64,000 nt of DNA from Pohlia nutans (GCA_022496805.1 CM040100.1:15033009-15097008); one strand, 5' to 3'. Positions 1 through 12,804 are shown, numbered from the stretch's first letter. A program made the numbers and translations. The notes: a model not told the origin generated them from the sequence alone.

Positions 1-754
1 ATTATAATTTATCATCGTATGTACAATAGGGTCAGTTTGACTACAACATAGAATGCCTAAAAAAAACATTGGGGGTGTATATTTATGAGTGATATGTATA
101 ATGTTATTTTTCTTTTCAAAGAATTTTATGTTTGTCATTTCATAGTAGCCATTCTTTGTAACACGCAATCAACATTGCACTTCTTTGTAACACACAATCA
201 ACATCGCGCTTTTATATAATTTCAATCAATTATATCAAATTTCACTTTCCAAAACAAAAATTTCATTCATGATAATTTTTTGCTTCTTCTTTTTACGTAA
301 TAATTTATTACAGATGAGATATTAAAAAAATATTGTGCAACATATGAAAAACATCCATGCAATCAATCTATCTAATTTTTATTTTTAAAAATATTTCAAA
401 AAATTTGGTGGTGACACTATAAAATTGAATTGTCTATAGAGTGAATTCTGCAACTTTTTCCAAAATTTCTTTAAAAAGAATGATGTAATTACTAGTGTTT
501 CCCATGTATTTGTGCAATATTTAAAAAAAAATTCACTATCAACATTCATCAATCAACTATCATGTAAAAAAATGAGAAACCAAAAAAAGAATTATGATTA
601 ATGGAATTTTTGTTTTTGAAATTGAAATTTGGCATAATTGATTAAAATTGCATAAAGATACAATGTTCATTGTGCATCACGAAGAATAGCTAGTGTGAAA
701 AGATAATTTTATTTTTTTTGAAAATGATACTCGTTAGCAATGTCCGTATCTTAA
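1..754. other. AT-rich intergenic sequence, no gene seen
   Basis: Very AT-rich sequence with many A and T runs and no ORF of note on either strand. I see no RNA gene or repeat with clear ends. The first recognisable element begins at the TTAA at 751. Confidence 0.6.
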
Positions 755-1333
755 CCCCTTAACGTACCAGGGTGTCCCTGGAATTGACAATTTGAGAAAA
801 AACATTATAAACTACCATTTAGAAGAATATTTTGGAATTGATATACTATGAAAGTTCTAGATCTTGAATTTTAGATTCCATCCGTACGGTTCCATTCACT
901 AATACAATCACCAATATTTAATTATAAAATTTGAAAGTTAAAATTAAAAATTCCTTCTAAATTCGATTACAAACTAAATTTCAATATTTTTTGAGTAAAT
1001 TTTTTTGGAATGAGTTTGAAATGAGATACTCTTAAGTGTGGTGATACTTTGAATTTTTTGTGTTTCTTAAATTTATGACCTCATTTTTCACGATTCCACT
1101 TTGAACTAGAGTCAATGCAATTTTGGCTTGGTCAACGACTTGACATACTTCTACATTTGCAATTTTAGAAAAATATGTATTCTAGTATGACTAAATCCAG
1201 CCATTAGATAGGACAACAACTTGGTGAAGAATCTCCAAAAAATTGGATGAGTTTCATCCAAGCGTTGATGAGAACGTGAGAAGGCTTTGAAATCATTCGT
1301 CGTCCAGTTTCTGGACGCTGTGACGTTTAGGGG
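755..1333 (+). mobile_element. TTAA-flanked inverted-repeat MITE, family gamma (579 bp)
   Basis: The left end reads CCCCTTAACGTACCAGGG and the right end is the inverse of CCCCTAAACGTCACAGCG. TTAA lies directly outside both ends (751-754 and 1334-1337). There is no coding capacity. The interior is related to the elements at 16400-17260, 29499-29820 and 37600-37732. TTAA duplication with CCC-starting inverted ends is the piggyBac-superfamily signature. Confidence 0.75.
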
Positions 1334-1348
1334 TTAAACGTACATTAA

Positions 1349-2074
1349 CCCCTAACCGTCCCGACGTCCATATTTTGGACGTTTTTGGGGGACATTCACC
1401 TTCGAAGAGCTGTAACTTTTGCAAAACGTGTCCAAAAATGATGAAATTTTGCAAAAACTCCCCGCATAATGTATGAAATGTGTGGTAAAATTTTCAGATC
1501 AATCCGAGATGTATTGAATGTTTGGTGATCATTTGAAAGTAGGTATCTTTTTTTTGGACAGTTCTGTGAATTTTGATGGCAGCAACTTCAAGGGCTTGTA
1601 TCTCCTTCATCCCAAGTCCGTTTTCAATAAAACTTGTTGGGTTGAATTCCCCTTGAAGTCTAGTTATCATGTTAAAATTTTCAGGTCAATCCATGATGTT
1701 ATGAATTTTTTGACATTGCAAGGCCATTTTAGGGCACATTAAATATTTTTCATGAGGCTTTTTTGGTACCAATGTTTATATGATGATTTTGAACTATTTT
1801 ATAGTTCAAAGTTTTTTCATTTGAGTAATTTTGAAAACGAATTTCACCTCTAACTGTGTTGCTAGGAAAATTTCAGCATCCTTTTTTAGCACTAAAACAC
1901 TATGATCTTGCAATCTATATGGCCAAATGACCCCAAAATTGATCCACATGATCTACAACATGTGTGTTACAAGATTGTACGGTTGAGATTTCTATACCTC
2001 ACTTACATTTAGACCTATAACACATCAAAAGTGATAATGATTTTAAGCCCAAAAAAGCTAGGGACCCTTAGGGG
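1349..2074 (+). mobile_element. TTAA-flanked inverted-repeat MITE, family delta (726 bp)
   Basis: It starts CCCCTAACCGTCCCGACG after TTAA at 1345-1348 and ends with the inverse of CCCCTAAGGGTCCCTAGC before TTAA at 2075-2078. It lies only about 11 bp from the preceding TTAA element. A 74-codon ORF inside looks like chance and has no recognisable domain. Confidence 0.7.
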
Positions 2075-2405
2075 TTAATGGCATAACATTCATAAACCAT
2101 AACTTATTGTAAAAGTCCTCAACCCATCTTCAAAATCTTTCCACTTATTATGTACTAAAAAGCTTCTTGCTTTACTTCATCGAAGCTCACACGCCATGTT
2201 CAAGCTCCTCTTCCAAATTACAACACAATCCTTCACTACAATGAGAACAAAAATACTTCTCATATTGTAGTACTTCTCACAAATTTAGCTAGTGAAACAT
2301 TACATTCCAGTAGAAAGAGCTATAGTATAAAATAATTTACTTTAGAATTTGACACTAAATAGAATGAAGAGAGTAGATGTTAAATGGACCCAACTCCAAT
2401 CTTAA

Positions 2406-2636
2406 CCTCTAAAGGACCAAAAAGCCTAAATTGGGCCTCATGTTTTTTTAGCAATTTTAAGTAAGTCCTACGTGGACTTCTTTTTGTTCAAATTTATTGT
2501 ATTTTACCAACACATGCAATGATCTTCACTAATCTTGGTGATATAAAATTTGAACCCATCCGAATTACAATTTCCACAATATGATTAATTGAATTTGTGA
2601 TTTTAAAACCATGAATCTATTAGGGGTTAACCTCTA
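2406..2636 (+). mobile_element. TTAA-flanked MITE, family beta (231 bp)
   Basis: It starts CCTCTAAAGGACC after TTAA at 2402-2405 and ends in TTAGGGG before TTAA at 2637-2640. The interior is closely related to 26901-27130, 30999-31224 and (inverted) 43556-44591. The right-hand TTAA is shared with the next element. Confidence 0.75.
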
Positions 2637-2640
2637 ATTG

Positions 2641-3000
2641 CCCAACCATGCATTTTTTGCTTGATGTGTAGAAGCAAACTCCATTTTCTCATCCATCATG
2701 CACTTTTTGTAGTGTGGATTTTTTATGGGAAGTTAGCTTCATGCATTTGTGGTCCGATTAGAGAGGGGGTGATTTGTGAAATTTTTATGCTTCATTCATC
2801 TTGCAGTGTTTTACCACAAATTTCAAAGATTTTAGTCTAAAAGTGCCATTGAAAAAATAAACTTATAAAATCAAACAACCAAAAAATCTTCAAAAATTAC
2901 TACATTTAGAGTATTACATTTCAACCCATCACAAAAAATCATCCACAAAGTGTCAATATCATATTCATAATCAAATTACAAAATAATTTTAAATTTTACA
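2641..3000 (-). mobile_element. Truncated TTAA MITE, family alpha (inverted)
   Basis: It begins CCTCTAATTGCCCAACC immediately after the TTAA at 2637-2640. It matches the inverted alpha elements at 18194, 38523 and 41364 for about 360 bp and then loses similarity near 3000 without a TTAA end. It looks like a deletion-truncated copy. Confidence 0.55.
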
Positions 3001-5559
3001 TACTTTGTTTTTTAAAACAAATGACATTTGCAAAGAGCTACAATAGAAGAAGTCGTTTTGAAAAATAATGTGAATTCTTTGTCATTTTAGAAGTTTTGTG
3101 ATCTACAGTTTAGCTTTGGTATTTTGTAACAAAAAATGGTATTTATTACAATTTGTTTTGGTTTAATTCCTAAAATTTTAACTACCTATATTTTCTTATA
3201 ATTTCTTGAGACAAAAATACTATGAATTTCTCGATTTTCAAATTATTAGTATTTGAATTTTTCTTTTAGTGTTTTTAGATTTTAGAGATTTTTTTGTGTA
3301 TTTGGATTGGAGTAGAATTTATAATTTTTGCTTTGGTACTTCTTAGTAATGTTTTACCTCCTTTTGAATTTTATGTTTTTGAATATTTTTATATTTTAAA
3401 ATTCAAAATTCAAAATTTGAAAGTTGAAATATAAAGTTTATATAACTTTCAAAAGTGCTCATTTTTTAAGAATACTTTTTGCACTTTGCATTTTTACAAT
3501 TTTTTAAATTCATACTTTAATTTTGTACTTAGTTTATTTTTCCCAATTGTCTACTACACTAATTATTCCACTTAGTGAAGGAAGGTTTATGGTGTGAGTG
3601 GGAAATTAGTGAAGGTGATACTATATATCATTATGATGTAAAATTAGCATGACATGAAGATTTCAACCACTCACTGAAATTTTTAGCCTTCACTAATTTT
3701 GAGATTTGGAAAAATAGTGCGTGCCTTGGGAATTAATATCACACGCACTAAATGGGATAATCAATGTAGGGTATTCAAGATAAGATATAATAAAAAAATA
3801 AATCACAACTTGGGTCATAATTAAGTATTTTTTAGGTTTCTTAAGATTCTATGAAAAGTGGATGAAATTCAACATGCATATTCGAAAAAGGTGAGAGAGC
3901 CACTAAATATGAGCACAATGTAGAGACACCTCAATACGTCCCTCTATAACTAAGTTTAGGAAGGGCTTGGTATCCTAAATCGACAAACAATTATAATGAT
4001 TACTCATGTATAATGATTGTAATTGGTTCACAGACTACATAGAGGGACACATAGCAGTTCAAAAGTGTGGAAACGATAACTTGTGACACTAAATTTTGAA
4101 TGTGATGATAGTAGTCAAAGAATAAATTGAAGCGGAAAATGGTGCGAATACATTAAATAGAATGAAGAGTGTACTCACGATAATTGGTTCAAGAATGTTG
4201 TTCCATGCAGACGCCTCTCTCTACGTATCCCCAAAATTACTCAATGTATGGAGGGTCAAACCTAAAAGAAGGAAGAGTTCAATTACTGAAAGTGCTCACA
4301 TGTTCAATCAAAACATACTATCTAAATGATTCCAATAAAGAAGGTTCCATAAGAACATTTAGGTCAATGCATTCATAATCACCAACAATGTTGCCAAGAA
4401 TGAAGATAATCATTATGAGCATGTGTACCATCTTCAATATCATCTTCAATATCAAACCAAGTGTTGGTTTCATGGTGCATGTATGTTTTATTCTTATTTA
4501 AAAAATGCATGATTTATTCTTGTGGTGTCCAAAAACTGCTTTGGAATCTTCAATGAAAACAAGCGGTAAGTTGCATAGTTTTTGCCTTAGTATTTATCCT
4601 AGATTTACTTTTACTGCTTGTTTATATTGCTTAGCCATATAACTCCTTGAAAACCAAGCGTTTTCGTAGTCTCTCCCCTGTTGGGGCAAAGACAATAAAT
4701 TTGAACTAACAATAATAGCTAATAAGTGCATTGACCTAGAATGAAGTCATCCAAAATGAACATATCAAATTATTCACCTTACAAATGCATTCTTTGGAAG
4801 TCTAAGCCTTATATTGATCAAGGTTTGAGAGCATTCCCAACGAGGCTCTCTACATAAGCCTCTATGTAATTGAAAGTGAGCAACGTTGAAGCCAAAGCAC
4901 AATTGAAACTCACATGTTAAAATTATACATCTATATTTGAAGAGCCCTTCAACTTAAAAATTCTCCACCTTCACACATCAAATAGTCAATGGACCAATCA
5001 CAAGTAGAATGTAGTATATATTCAACTAAACTTAGATTTGAAGAGCCATTACTTTACACGCTAGGATTAGGATCCTAAGGGCTATTTGGAAGGGCACTCA
5101 TCATTTTTCATCTTGTTTGGTTGTGTTCCAATGCACGCTCAAGAAAAGATACACTAGCTTGAGTTGTTTTGAGGGGCCTGAACTCGGTTACATTATTCAA
5201 TGTCTCCCTCTGAATAAATTGTTGACCAACCCATGCACATCCATTTTTCCGGAGCCAGAGAGCTATCCAAAGTGCTGGTGGAGATGCTGTAAGGTAACTA
5301 TGTCTAATAGCAACCATTTCCTTAAAGCGTCCCTAGCTCAATCTTCCATAATAAGTAGATTCTGACACCCTACTATTGATGAGAATGTGCACAATCTGAA
5401 CATCAGAGTTTAGGGTCGCTTTAAGGTCAACATGTAGTTAGCACTTTGGAAATTCATAACTTATTCATACGGTGTCCAAATGATGCATGCTAAAGTGCGT
5501 TGGAATCCTCTCGAACTTGCTATTAAGACCCATGGAAAATATTTTCTGTTTTATGTATG
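3001..5559. other. AT-rich intergenic sequence, no gene seen
   Basis: Long AT-rich stretch with poly-A/T runs. Short ORFs (for example 5108-5317 on minus, 5117-5365 on plus) overlap one another, have no domain and no splice-consistent extension, so I treat them as chance. I see no tRNA or rRNA. Confidence 0.5.
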
Positions 5560-6215
5560 TAAATAGGCTCACATCTCAAAAATGTAAAAGTGTAACTTTC
5601 ATGTAACATTTACATAATTTACACATTGTAACTTGCAACATTGCGTGTTATGTAAAAGTTACATGAATGTTACACTTGTAACTTTCATGTGTGCTTTCCA
5701 TTGTAATTATCTTATAAATGTTTTGAATATAAATGTTACAAAAAATTTAGGAATATTTTATATAATTTTTACATAATGTTCATATAGATGTTCTATGAAA
5801 ACAATTGTAAGATTGTTACATGAAATTTATGTGGATGTTTCAACAAGATTATGATAAACAATCAAAATTGTTATATGATATTTACATTTGAACGATTTAT
5901 GTAGATGTCATATAAAGTATACAAGCAAAAGTTTGCATAAAAAACATGTGCAAAGTCCATTTATAAATTCTACACAAAAAATCTATACTTTATATATAAG
6001 AGTTACATATTTTTTCCAATTGTAACATATTTGTAACATTTACATGATTTGGGAGAAGATTGCACATTCCTAAATAGTATATGCAAATCACAATGGAGAT
6101 TTCATGTAGATGTTACATGATTTATATATTGTTTTGCTGTAAATGTTACAACTTGTAACATCTACATGATATCCATATTGCATGTTACACTTCTACATTT
6201 TTGCGATGCAGTTGG
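5560..6215. repeat. TGTAACA/TTACATG-rich degenerate repeat tract
   Basis: About 650 bp in which the words TGTAACAT, GTTACATG and TTACAT recur dozens of times on both strands with irregular spacing. It is not a clean tandem array and no terminal repeats are visible. It ends close to the small ORF on the minus strand at 6261-6521. Confidence 0.5.
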
Positions 6216-6260
6216 TAAGGTGGACGCTTTAAGGTATAGTTACCTTAAGGGAGAAAGATG

Positions 6261-6521
6261 TTACCAACAATCTTGCTTGGATGGTTTCTGAGGAAATGGA
6301 GCTTCCACAGCAGGAGTGTTGGCGATTTCACTGTCCGGGTCGTAGTCGGGATCCAATGACCTGCTCAACGCCGAGCGGCCTGATTGCATGCCCATTTTAC
6401 AAGCTATCTCCACAGCAGCCCAAACCAGCAGCAAAGCCACAGCCAACAAGATCATCGTCTCTATCGCCCCCATCTCCAAGCTCTCAATTAATCCCTGACC
6501 CACAACCCACAATTCATTCAT
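6261..6521 (-). CDS. Small predicted single-pass membrane protein (86 aa), unknown function
   Basis: An uninterrupted 86-codon frame with an ATG start and base composition clearly richer in GC than the AT-rich flanks. Residues about 22-41 form a strongly hydrophobic segment (ILLAVALLLVWAAVEIA) that would span a membrane once. The following tail is acidic (DPDYDPDSE) and then proline-rich. I do not recognise the family. The last codons (GATTGTTGG before TAA) include a possible GT splice donor, so this could also be the first exon of a longer gene. No partner gene is evident nearby. It is a plausible but unproven gene. Confidence 0.4.
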   Translation of the reverse strand: MNELWVVGQGLIESLEMGAIETMILLAVALLLVWAAVEIACKMGMQSGRSALSRSLDPDYDPDSEIANTPAVEAPFPQKPSKQDCW

Positions 6522-6899
6522 GAGGATTCCCTCAAGACAACACTACAAGGAGAAGGTGTCGCTTTTCACTCAGTAGGTGAGTCAAACAACGCCACTTTGC
6601 ACTCACTGCCCAGGTGCTCAAGATTTGGTGAGTGCGATTCGCCAAGTAGGACAAGTATGTACATTGAACTCTGACATTGTTCTGAGTGAGAAGCGACGCC
6701 TTTGCTACTAGTGCAAGTATTGGAAACTGTTGTGCGTGCTTGCAAACAGAGAGACGAAAACAATATGCATCTCAACTGCACGGTAAATAGGCATCGAGAA
6801 ACTAGTACCAAGAGTACTCCCTTCGTCCCATAATAGATGATGGTTTTCAGAAGAAAAAAATTGTCACAAATTACCTGATGCAAATCATTCATTCAATTT

Positions 6900-7775
6900 G
6901 AAGTTGTTGTTTTACAAACTCTAAGAAAAAAAAATCACTGGACAAGTGCACAAGAAGTGATTTCTGACGTGTGAATCACAAACAATATATGAGCTAACTA
7001 AAATCAATGCTAGCATATGTTCGTTGCATCAGAGAACATATCATGCATGCTGCCACATGCCACACATATCATGTGCAGTATGATACTGCTTAGAATGGAA
7101 ACTTATTGTATTTAGAGATTAGATGAAATCATTCTAGTTTGCTTAATTAGACAGGGAGCAAATGACACTGTCCACTTCAAATGGGAAAAAAAACAGTAAC
7201 CCTAAACGAGCGAGGATAGCTGAAGAAAAGAACCTCCATCTCATGATTTCAGACTTGTGCTAGAAAACAGAGAGACGATCTCTAAACAGGCATCAAGAAA
7301 CCAGTACAAAGAGCACACTGTCAAACTTCAAATCGGAAAAAGGCTTCCACGCTATTTGGAACAAAAAAAACAGTAACCCTAACTAAATCAAGGCGACCGA
7401 GGATAGCTGAAGAAAAGAACCAAATGTTGATCTTACAATTATCTAGCCATTTCTCCACAAGTACATACCGCATTAAAAACGGTTGCATTGATCAACTTTA
7501 CAGCATCGTCAATTATCCACCTCGATCTCGTCAATGCGTCAAAGTAAGTCCGCTCCTGAAGTCCTGATGCTACAATTTTACCACCTGAGGCTGACAATCT
7601 AGAATCGTGCGAAGCAAATGTTTCACGAGAGGATTTGTCAAATCGTCACGGATCCTTTGCGGTGGTGAGGCTGATCAGTGTGGTGAGTTGAGGTTACGTT
7701 CTGTACAATGACTCAAACCAGGAGGGTGTTTGGAGACGATGACATGTTCCACGCGGAATCACCCTTCAAGCCACA
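6900..7775. other. Intergenic sequence with a locally repeated segment
   Basis: No coding region recognised. Phrases such as acagtaaccctaa and gaggatagctgaagaaaagaac recur near 7190-7230 and 7370-7420, indicating a short imperfect direct repeat about 180 bp apart. The function is unknown. Confidence 0.4.
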
Positions 7776-8083
7776 TTACAGTATAGTACTGGTCATTGGA
7801 AGAAGGGTGAATTCCGACTGTCCCAATGCTTTTTGAACCCACTGAATCAATTTCGGCATCTTACTGTAGATTTGGGATGGGCCCATCGCACCCCCAGGCT
7901 GGCTCGACACGAGGGATAGGCAGGCCCCGTCTGGCGATGCTCTGACGCAGAAAACTGAAGCCTCGTCTTGGTTGTAAGTCATTGTGGCAGATCGAGTGCT
8001 TTCGTTGATTTCTTCGCCTTGGAGAGGGACCGGATTCACCGAAATGGGGTAATTCCTTAGAGTCGAAACCGATCCGGTGAAAT
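7776..8083 (-). CDS. Possible exon of an unrecognised gene
   Basis: An open minus-strand frame of about 100 codons from just after an in-frame TAG near 8090 to the stop at 7776. It is richer in GC than the surroundings. The predicted peptide has no motif I recognise and no clear ATG at its start, so if real it would be an exon or a partial gene. The region from 8000 to 8500 looks like a divergent promoter or 5' leader between this frame and the kinase gene on the other strand. Confidence 0.2.
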
Positions 8084-9837
8084 TGCGTTGCTCCTATGAT
8101 TCTCCGTCTGCTTTACCGACAATCGCTTCTGACGCAGTTACGGCGTATGTTTCAAGATCCGGTTCGATGCAAGGTTTGTAAATGGGCGACGGCGAAGCTT
8201 GCAGCGTGTTGAGGGTACGTACACGATCACTCCACTCTCTTCTGCCATTGCTACTGTGGCTCAGCTAGGGTTTCAGAGTGATTCGTCGTTCAAGGTTGCA
8301 TGTCGAGAAAGGAAGAAGTGGATTGCCAGAGGTTGTTGTTTATTTGAATCTGTGAGCCACGGCTGTGCTGCTGTGTTTTGGGCACGGTCAGGTCTCCAAG
8401 ACCCCTCGTCTTTACATTTTGTAGCTCGTTGTAATGTTATGATCTGATATCTGACGATAGGTTGACGAATATTTCTTGCGAGATTTTCATCATCACTCTT
8501 GCAAAAAACGAACACAGGTAAACTGGGTGAAGAACCGGGTCAAGTGATTGTGTTACTCATCAGAAACCCTGATTCAGTAATTTGTTGGTCGAAATATGTC
8601 AGGGTCCAATGATGTGCATGGGAGTCTTTTGTGATCCAGTGTCGCTGTGCTGAACAAGTGTTGTAGTTCTCCAAAGGTTTGTTTAGTTCTGATTTTCATT
8701 CTAGTTTTCTGGAATTCATGCAAAGAATGAAACGAGATTCCTTTGCCTTGGCGCCATAACATGACAGTGCTCTACAGACAAATTGTGACCGTCCTCAGCA
8801 CAAAACTTAGATTCCTTGAGCAAGCTAATGTGAAGTCCTATTGTGCACAACTTCAAGTGCCAAGTTCTGGTATATGTCCTATGGACAGCTAGTGCTAAAG
8901 ATTAGTTCTCGTCAATTTGTGCATTAACTGGTTTTGCACTATCGTTGGAAATGTTTTGTGGTGGAACATTGTTTTATGAACTCCTGACGCAAAATCTCAA
9001 CATTCACAGTAAAACAGGGATTGTCACAGCAAGAGCTTAATATGTGCTGTCCTTGTTGCAGTTGCAGCTTCTTTCAGGCTGCTCGTGGGTGATACCGAGC
9101 CATTTCTAGCTTGTGGTGGATCGTCATGTTGAATTTCTTGCACTTTCAGCGCTAGCCTCAAGTGTTCAAGTCTTCAGCATACGGCCACATGGACCATTCT
9201 TAGGTTGTCACTGGAAGCTTTTCAGTACTGGGTGAACACAGCATGGCTCCGACATTCAACCCTTTGGGGATCTGCTCTTGGTTATTCAAGGAAAACCACA
9301 CGGAAGTTGGTAATGTTCTTTACACTTGACAGACTTCAGGCATGACTTAGAGCATTGCCACTGGTGTCTACTACCGTATCCTCAAATTTCTTACTAAATA
9401 TACTGAACTCGAGCTGATTTAATTTTGAAAGTCTTTTTGTCAGGCAAGCCACTCCTGGTTGGTAGTTTGCTTTTAGGTACCAGCTAGACTCCTCTTGACT
9501 GGCTGGCAAACTTTACGTCTAGGCTGGTATGCGAGGTTCAGAAATAGAGATACTAGCCTTACCGGTGGGATTGCTCTTAATTGCTTTAAATATCCGTTTC
9601 ATCGAGGTAGACCTACAACTGGGTCCTAGATTGCAAATGCAGCTTTTGTTGTGAATTGTGCTGTTACAATCAGAACTAGTGCCATTCACATGATTTTCAT
9701 CACATGGCCAGATATTTCGAGGCTGGATGCACATTGCAAAGACATACGTGCTGATAGTGGTCTTGAAACTTGATACAGTGGAGACGTTGAAGCAACCTGA
9801 GACGCCGAAGCAATGTCTCCAGCTCACCAAATCGATT
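8084..9837 (+). other. Upstream/leader region of the tandem kinase gene
   Basis: Moderate-GC sequence before the kinase ATG at 9838. Short open frames (8199-8447, 9727-9837) have no recognisable domain. It may contain promoter, 5' UTR and leader introns. A longer in-frame start exists at 9727, but the added residues look non-conserved, so I prefer 9838. Confidence 0.35.
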
Positions 9838-12804
9838 ATGGGACGAGCTCATAGGAAGACTTCAGATCCGTCTTGTCCCATGCCACCAAACTTCAACACT
9901 GCCCAGTGCACATATCTTGCAGAGAAACTCAGAGTGGTCGTTGACAGAGCAGAAACATTTTTGGAGGTGTTCAACAGCGAATACGAAAGTTCCTCTTTTA
10001 CCCAAGAAGACAAGGATGAATTTGTAGAGATTTTCAAGTTGTTGTCTGCATATGCATCCATGTGTGAGAGCTTCATCCAAGAATGTTGCAAGGATGAGTG
10101 GATCCAAGCTGCTGTGAAGTTGACAAATGTGTCGGACCATGTTTCAACAATAGGTTTTAATCTCGAGCTATGTGCAATTGTCTTTTCGGGGAGCAGGAAA
10201 TGGAGAGAAAGTGAGAGCAACCTATCAGTTACGGAATTAGTTGACAAAGTGAACGATGAAGAAGTTGGAATTGTTCAAGAGAAGGCTTTACTTGATATGG
10301 CTGCGCTTTTGGTAAAATTGGAAGCGGAGGTTCGGATGTTGTTGATAAAATTGCAAGAGCAATCAAGTACAGCTCCCATCGAGGATAACAAAAATTATCA
10401 GCTGGGCTTACGTCTTCTCAAACGACTTCAGGAGAATCCTGCTTCTTACCCACTTGGATCAATTCCAGAGGAAGTTTACAAAGAAGACGGGAACAACATC
10501 CTCGAAGAGGAGGAAGTTTACAGTTCTGGCTATGTTATTGTACACAAAGCTGATTGGTTGGGGACTGAAGTTGCTGAGAAGAAAATATATGCAGCAAGCT
10601 CTTCAAGTATTAAAAAGGAAGCGACAATCTTGGCACGGATGTCTCATCATAACGTTGCAACGTTGATGTGCTACTCAGAAAGCATGCAATATAAATCTAT
10701 AGTCACGAAGTGGATGGACAAAGACCTTTTCAAGCTGATTCAAGAAAGAATGGAACGTGAATCGGATAAAAAGTAAACAAGATTGCAAGGTGACTCTGAT
10801 TTTCCATTCACCTTATTGGTAGCTGTCGACATCATGCTTCAATTGGCAGGAGGCATGAATTATGTGCATGGGCTGGAAATTGGGCACCGAGACTTGAAAT
10901 CGATGAACATTTTAGTGAGGCATGTGGCGAAATCGGAATACGTGCTAGTGGAAATTACTGACTTTGGAGAATCGAGGATGGAGGAAAGGAACAAGGCAAA
11001 TATAACTCTCAATATTGGATCCCTGCGATGGAAGGCTCCTGAGGTAATAGAGTGTTTCCCGACAAAGATGTCTTACCATGAGGGCTTAGCAAAATGCGAC
11101 GTTCATAGTTTCGCGATGGTTTGCTACGAGATCTTGACTGGACAGCTGCCCTTTCCAGAAATCTCCAATGACCGCCCTAAAGAAATTAGGGCAAAGATAT
11201 TGCATGGACCTCGTCCAAATTTATTGGAATTACCCGACATGTGTCCCACAAGATTGAAGAGTTTGATTGAGAGGTGCTGGAGCTTGGATCCAAGCACACG
11301 TCCTTCTTTTGGTAACATTTATAAGGAATTGAGGGATCTGAAATATGAGCTTCTAATGACTTGTAAGTCTCTTTTATCACATTGTTTACGTCTATGTCTT
11401 GTCAAATGCAGGAGGTTGCACTTAGAATGCTTTTGATACAACAAAAGTATCAATGATATTTGCATATTGTTATGATGTGCATAGAAGCATTTTCGTTAAT
11501 ATCAATGCGATGCACTTTTTAGGTTCTAAATTGCTCATCAATAACGATTTTCTTGACTTGCAGGTGCATGGGGGAAAATCTCGACATTGAATCATTATGG
11601 CATTGAACCAAGTTGGAGTACAATCGAGAAGATAAGCCAGGACTATGCAAGCAGGATTGAGATGAAGTCTGAAGTAGAGCCCTCAAAGAAACTTGCTCCC
11701 ACATCCCAGGCAAGCTCGTATTGCTCCATAATATACTTTTATTTATGCTCTTGTCGGTACCACTCTACACGCATCGAACGTTTAATCGAGGAGAGAGTTG
11801 ACTTGGAGATCGAGTCTAGTTTAGACTCAGAGGATAATTACTTGGAGATGATGGCAAAGGACAACATCAATCTCTTTGAGGAGCTGAAGTTTAGAAAATA
11901 TGTGCTTGAGGGGGATCAGATCATTGTGAAGCAACACAACGAGGATGATGAGGAAACAGCTTCCGACTTTTTTTTAGAATACGATGATTCTCTGATTGTG
12001 GGTAGGAAAATGGCGGAGGGAGGGCAGGCGGAGATCTACGAAGCTACTATGAATGGTAATCCCCTAGTGCTGAAGGTATTCGACAAAAGTTTATCTCTCG
12101 AAGTCCTTGAAAGCTTTTTCCCTCGTGCTCTGTTGTACATGTTTCAAGATGATGATTACCGCCAACGATCACCTTTTTCGTTGTATATTGGGGCAACATT
12201 GTTGGAAGATAAGAGGTTTGCATTCTTGTTGCGGAGGTATTGGGGAGATCTGCGAACTTTGATTGATATACAAATGATTCAAAGCAAGAACCAAGGTCCT
12301 TCCTTCACTACAAACCAACTCTTAATGACCATGTTTGGAATTGCAAAAGATATGATGTCTTTACACAATTCAGGTATTTTGCACAGAGACCTTAAATGTG
12401 CAAATGTACTTGTGCAAGGATCTTCACTCCCATCACTTGAAGAAGGCTTTCAGGTAATAGTAGCTGATTGGGAGAGTTCCATGAAGGTTGTGGGTGTTGC
12501 GCAACGGAGAGCACCTGAAATCCACCAGCAAATGTTGGATGAAAATGGTGATATCGAATTCGCATGTGCGAGCGATGTATTTAGCTTTGGTATGGTGTGC
12601 TATGAGCTTGTAAGTGGTTGCCTTCCATTTGGAGATTTATCACGTACAGAAGGTCGTGATTTTATATTGGAAGGACAGAGACCAAGATTGCCTCCCAATC
12701 TAGATCCTAGGGTGGAAAGTATAATCACTAGTTGTTGGGAACATGACCCTCACTTGAGACCTAGTTTCAAAGATATTGTAGAGGATTTGCAACGTTATAT
12801 TTGA
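9838..12804 (+). pseudogene. MLKL-like N-terminal domain plus tandem protein kinase domains, one in-frame stop
   Basis: Two exons, 9838-11362 and 11564-12804, joined by a GTAAGT...CTTGCAG intron in phase 1, give 921 residues apart from a single TAA at 10774-10776 (codon 313). Residues 1-210 are helical and resemble the N-terminal region of plant MLKL-type/mixed-lineage kinase proteins. Kinase domain 1 (about 225-510) has a weak glycine loop, a VAEKKIY lysine, HRDLKSMN at 350 and DFG at 375. Kinase domain 2 (about 665-920) has GRKMAEGGQAEIYEA, LVLKVF, HRDLKCANVLV at 782, but DWE instead of DFG at 813. Reading stays in the same frame on both sides of the stop, so everything else is intact: a recent pseudogene, an allele, or a sequence error. 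Such proteins probably act in signalling or immunity at the membrane; that is inference from the family. Confidence 0.75.

Noticed and set aside
11519..11713. Minus-strand frames overlapping the kinase gene (also 9849-10247, 11124-11380)
   Set aside because: Shadows of the kinase exons; the plus strand carries the conserved motifs.
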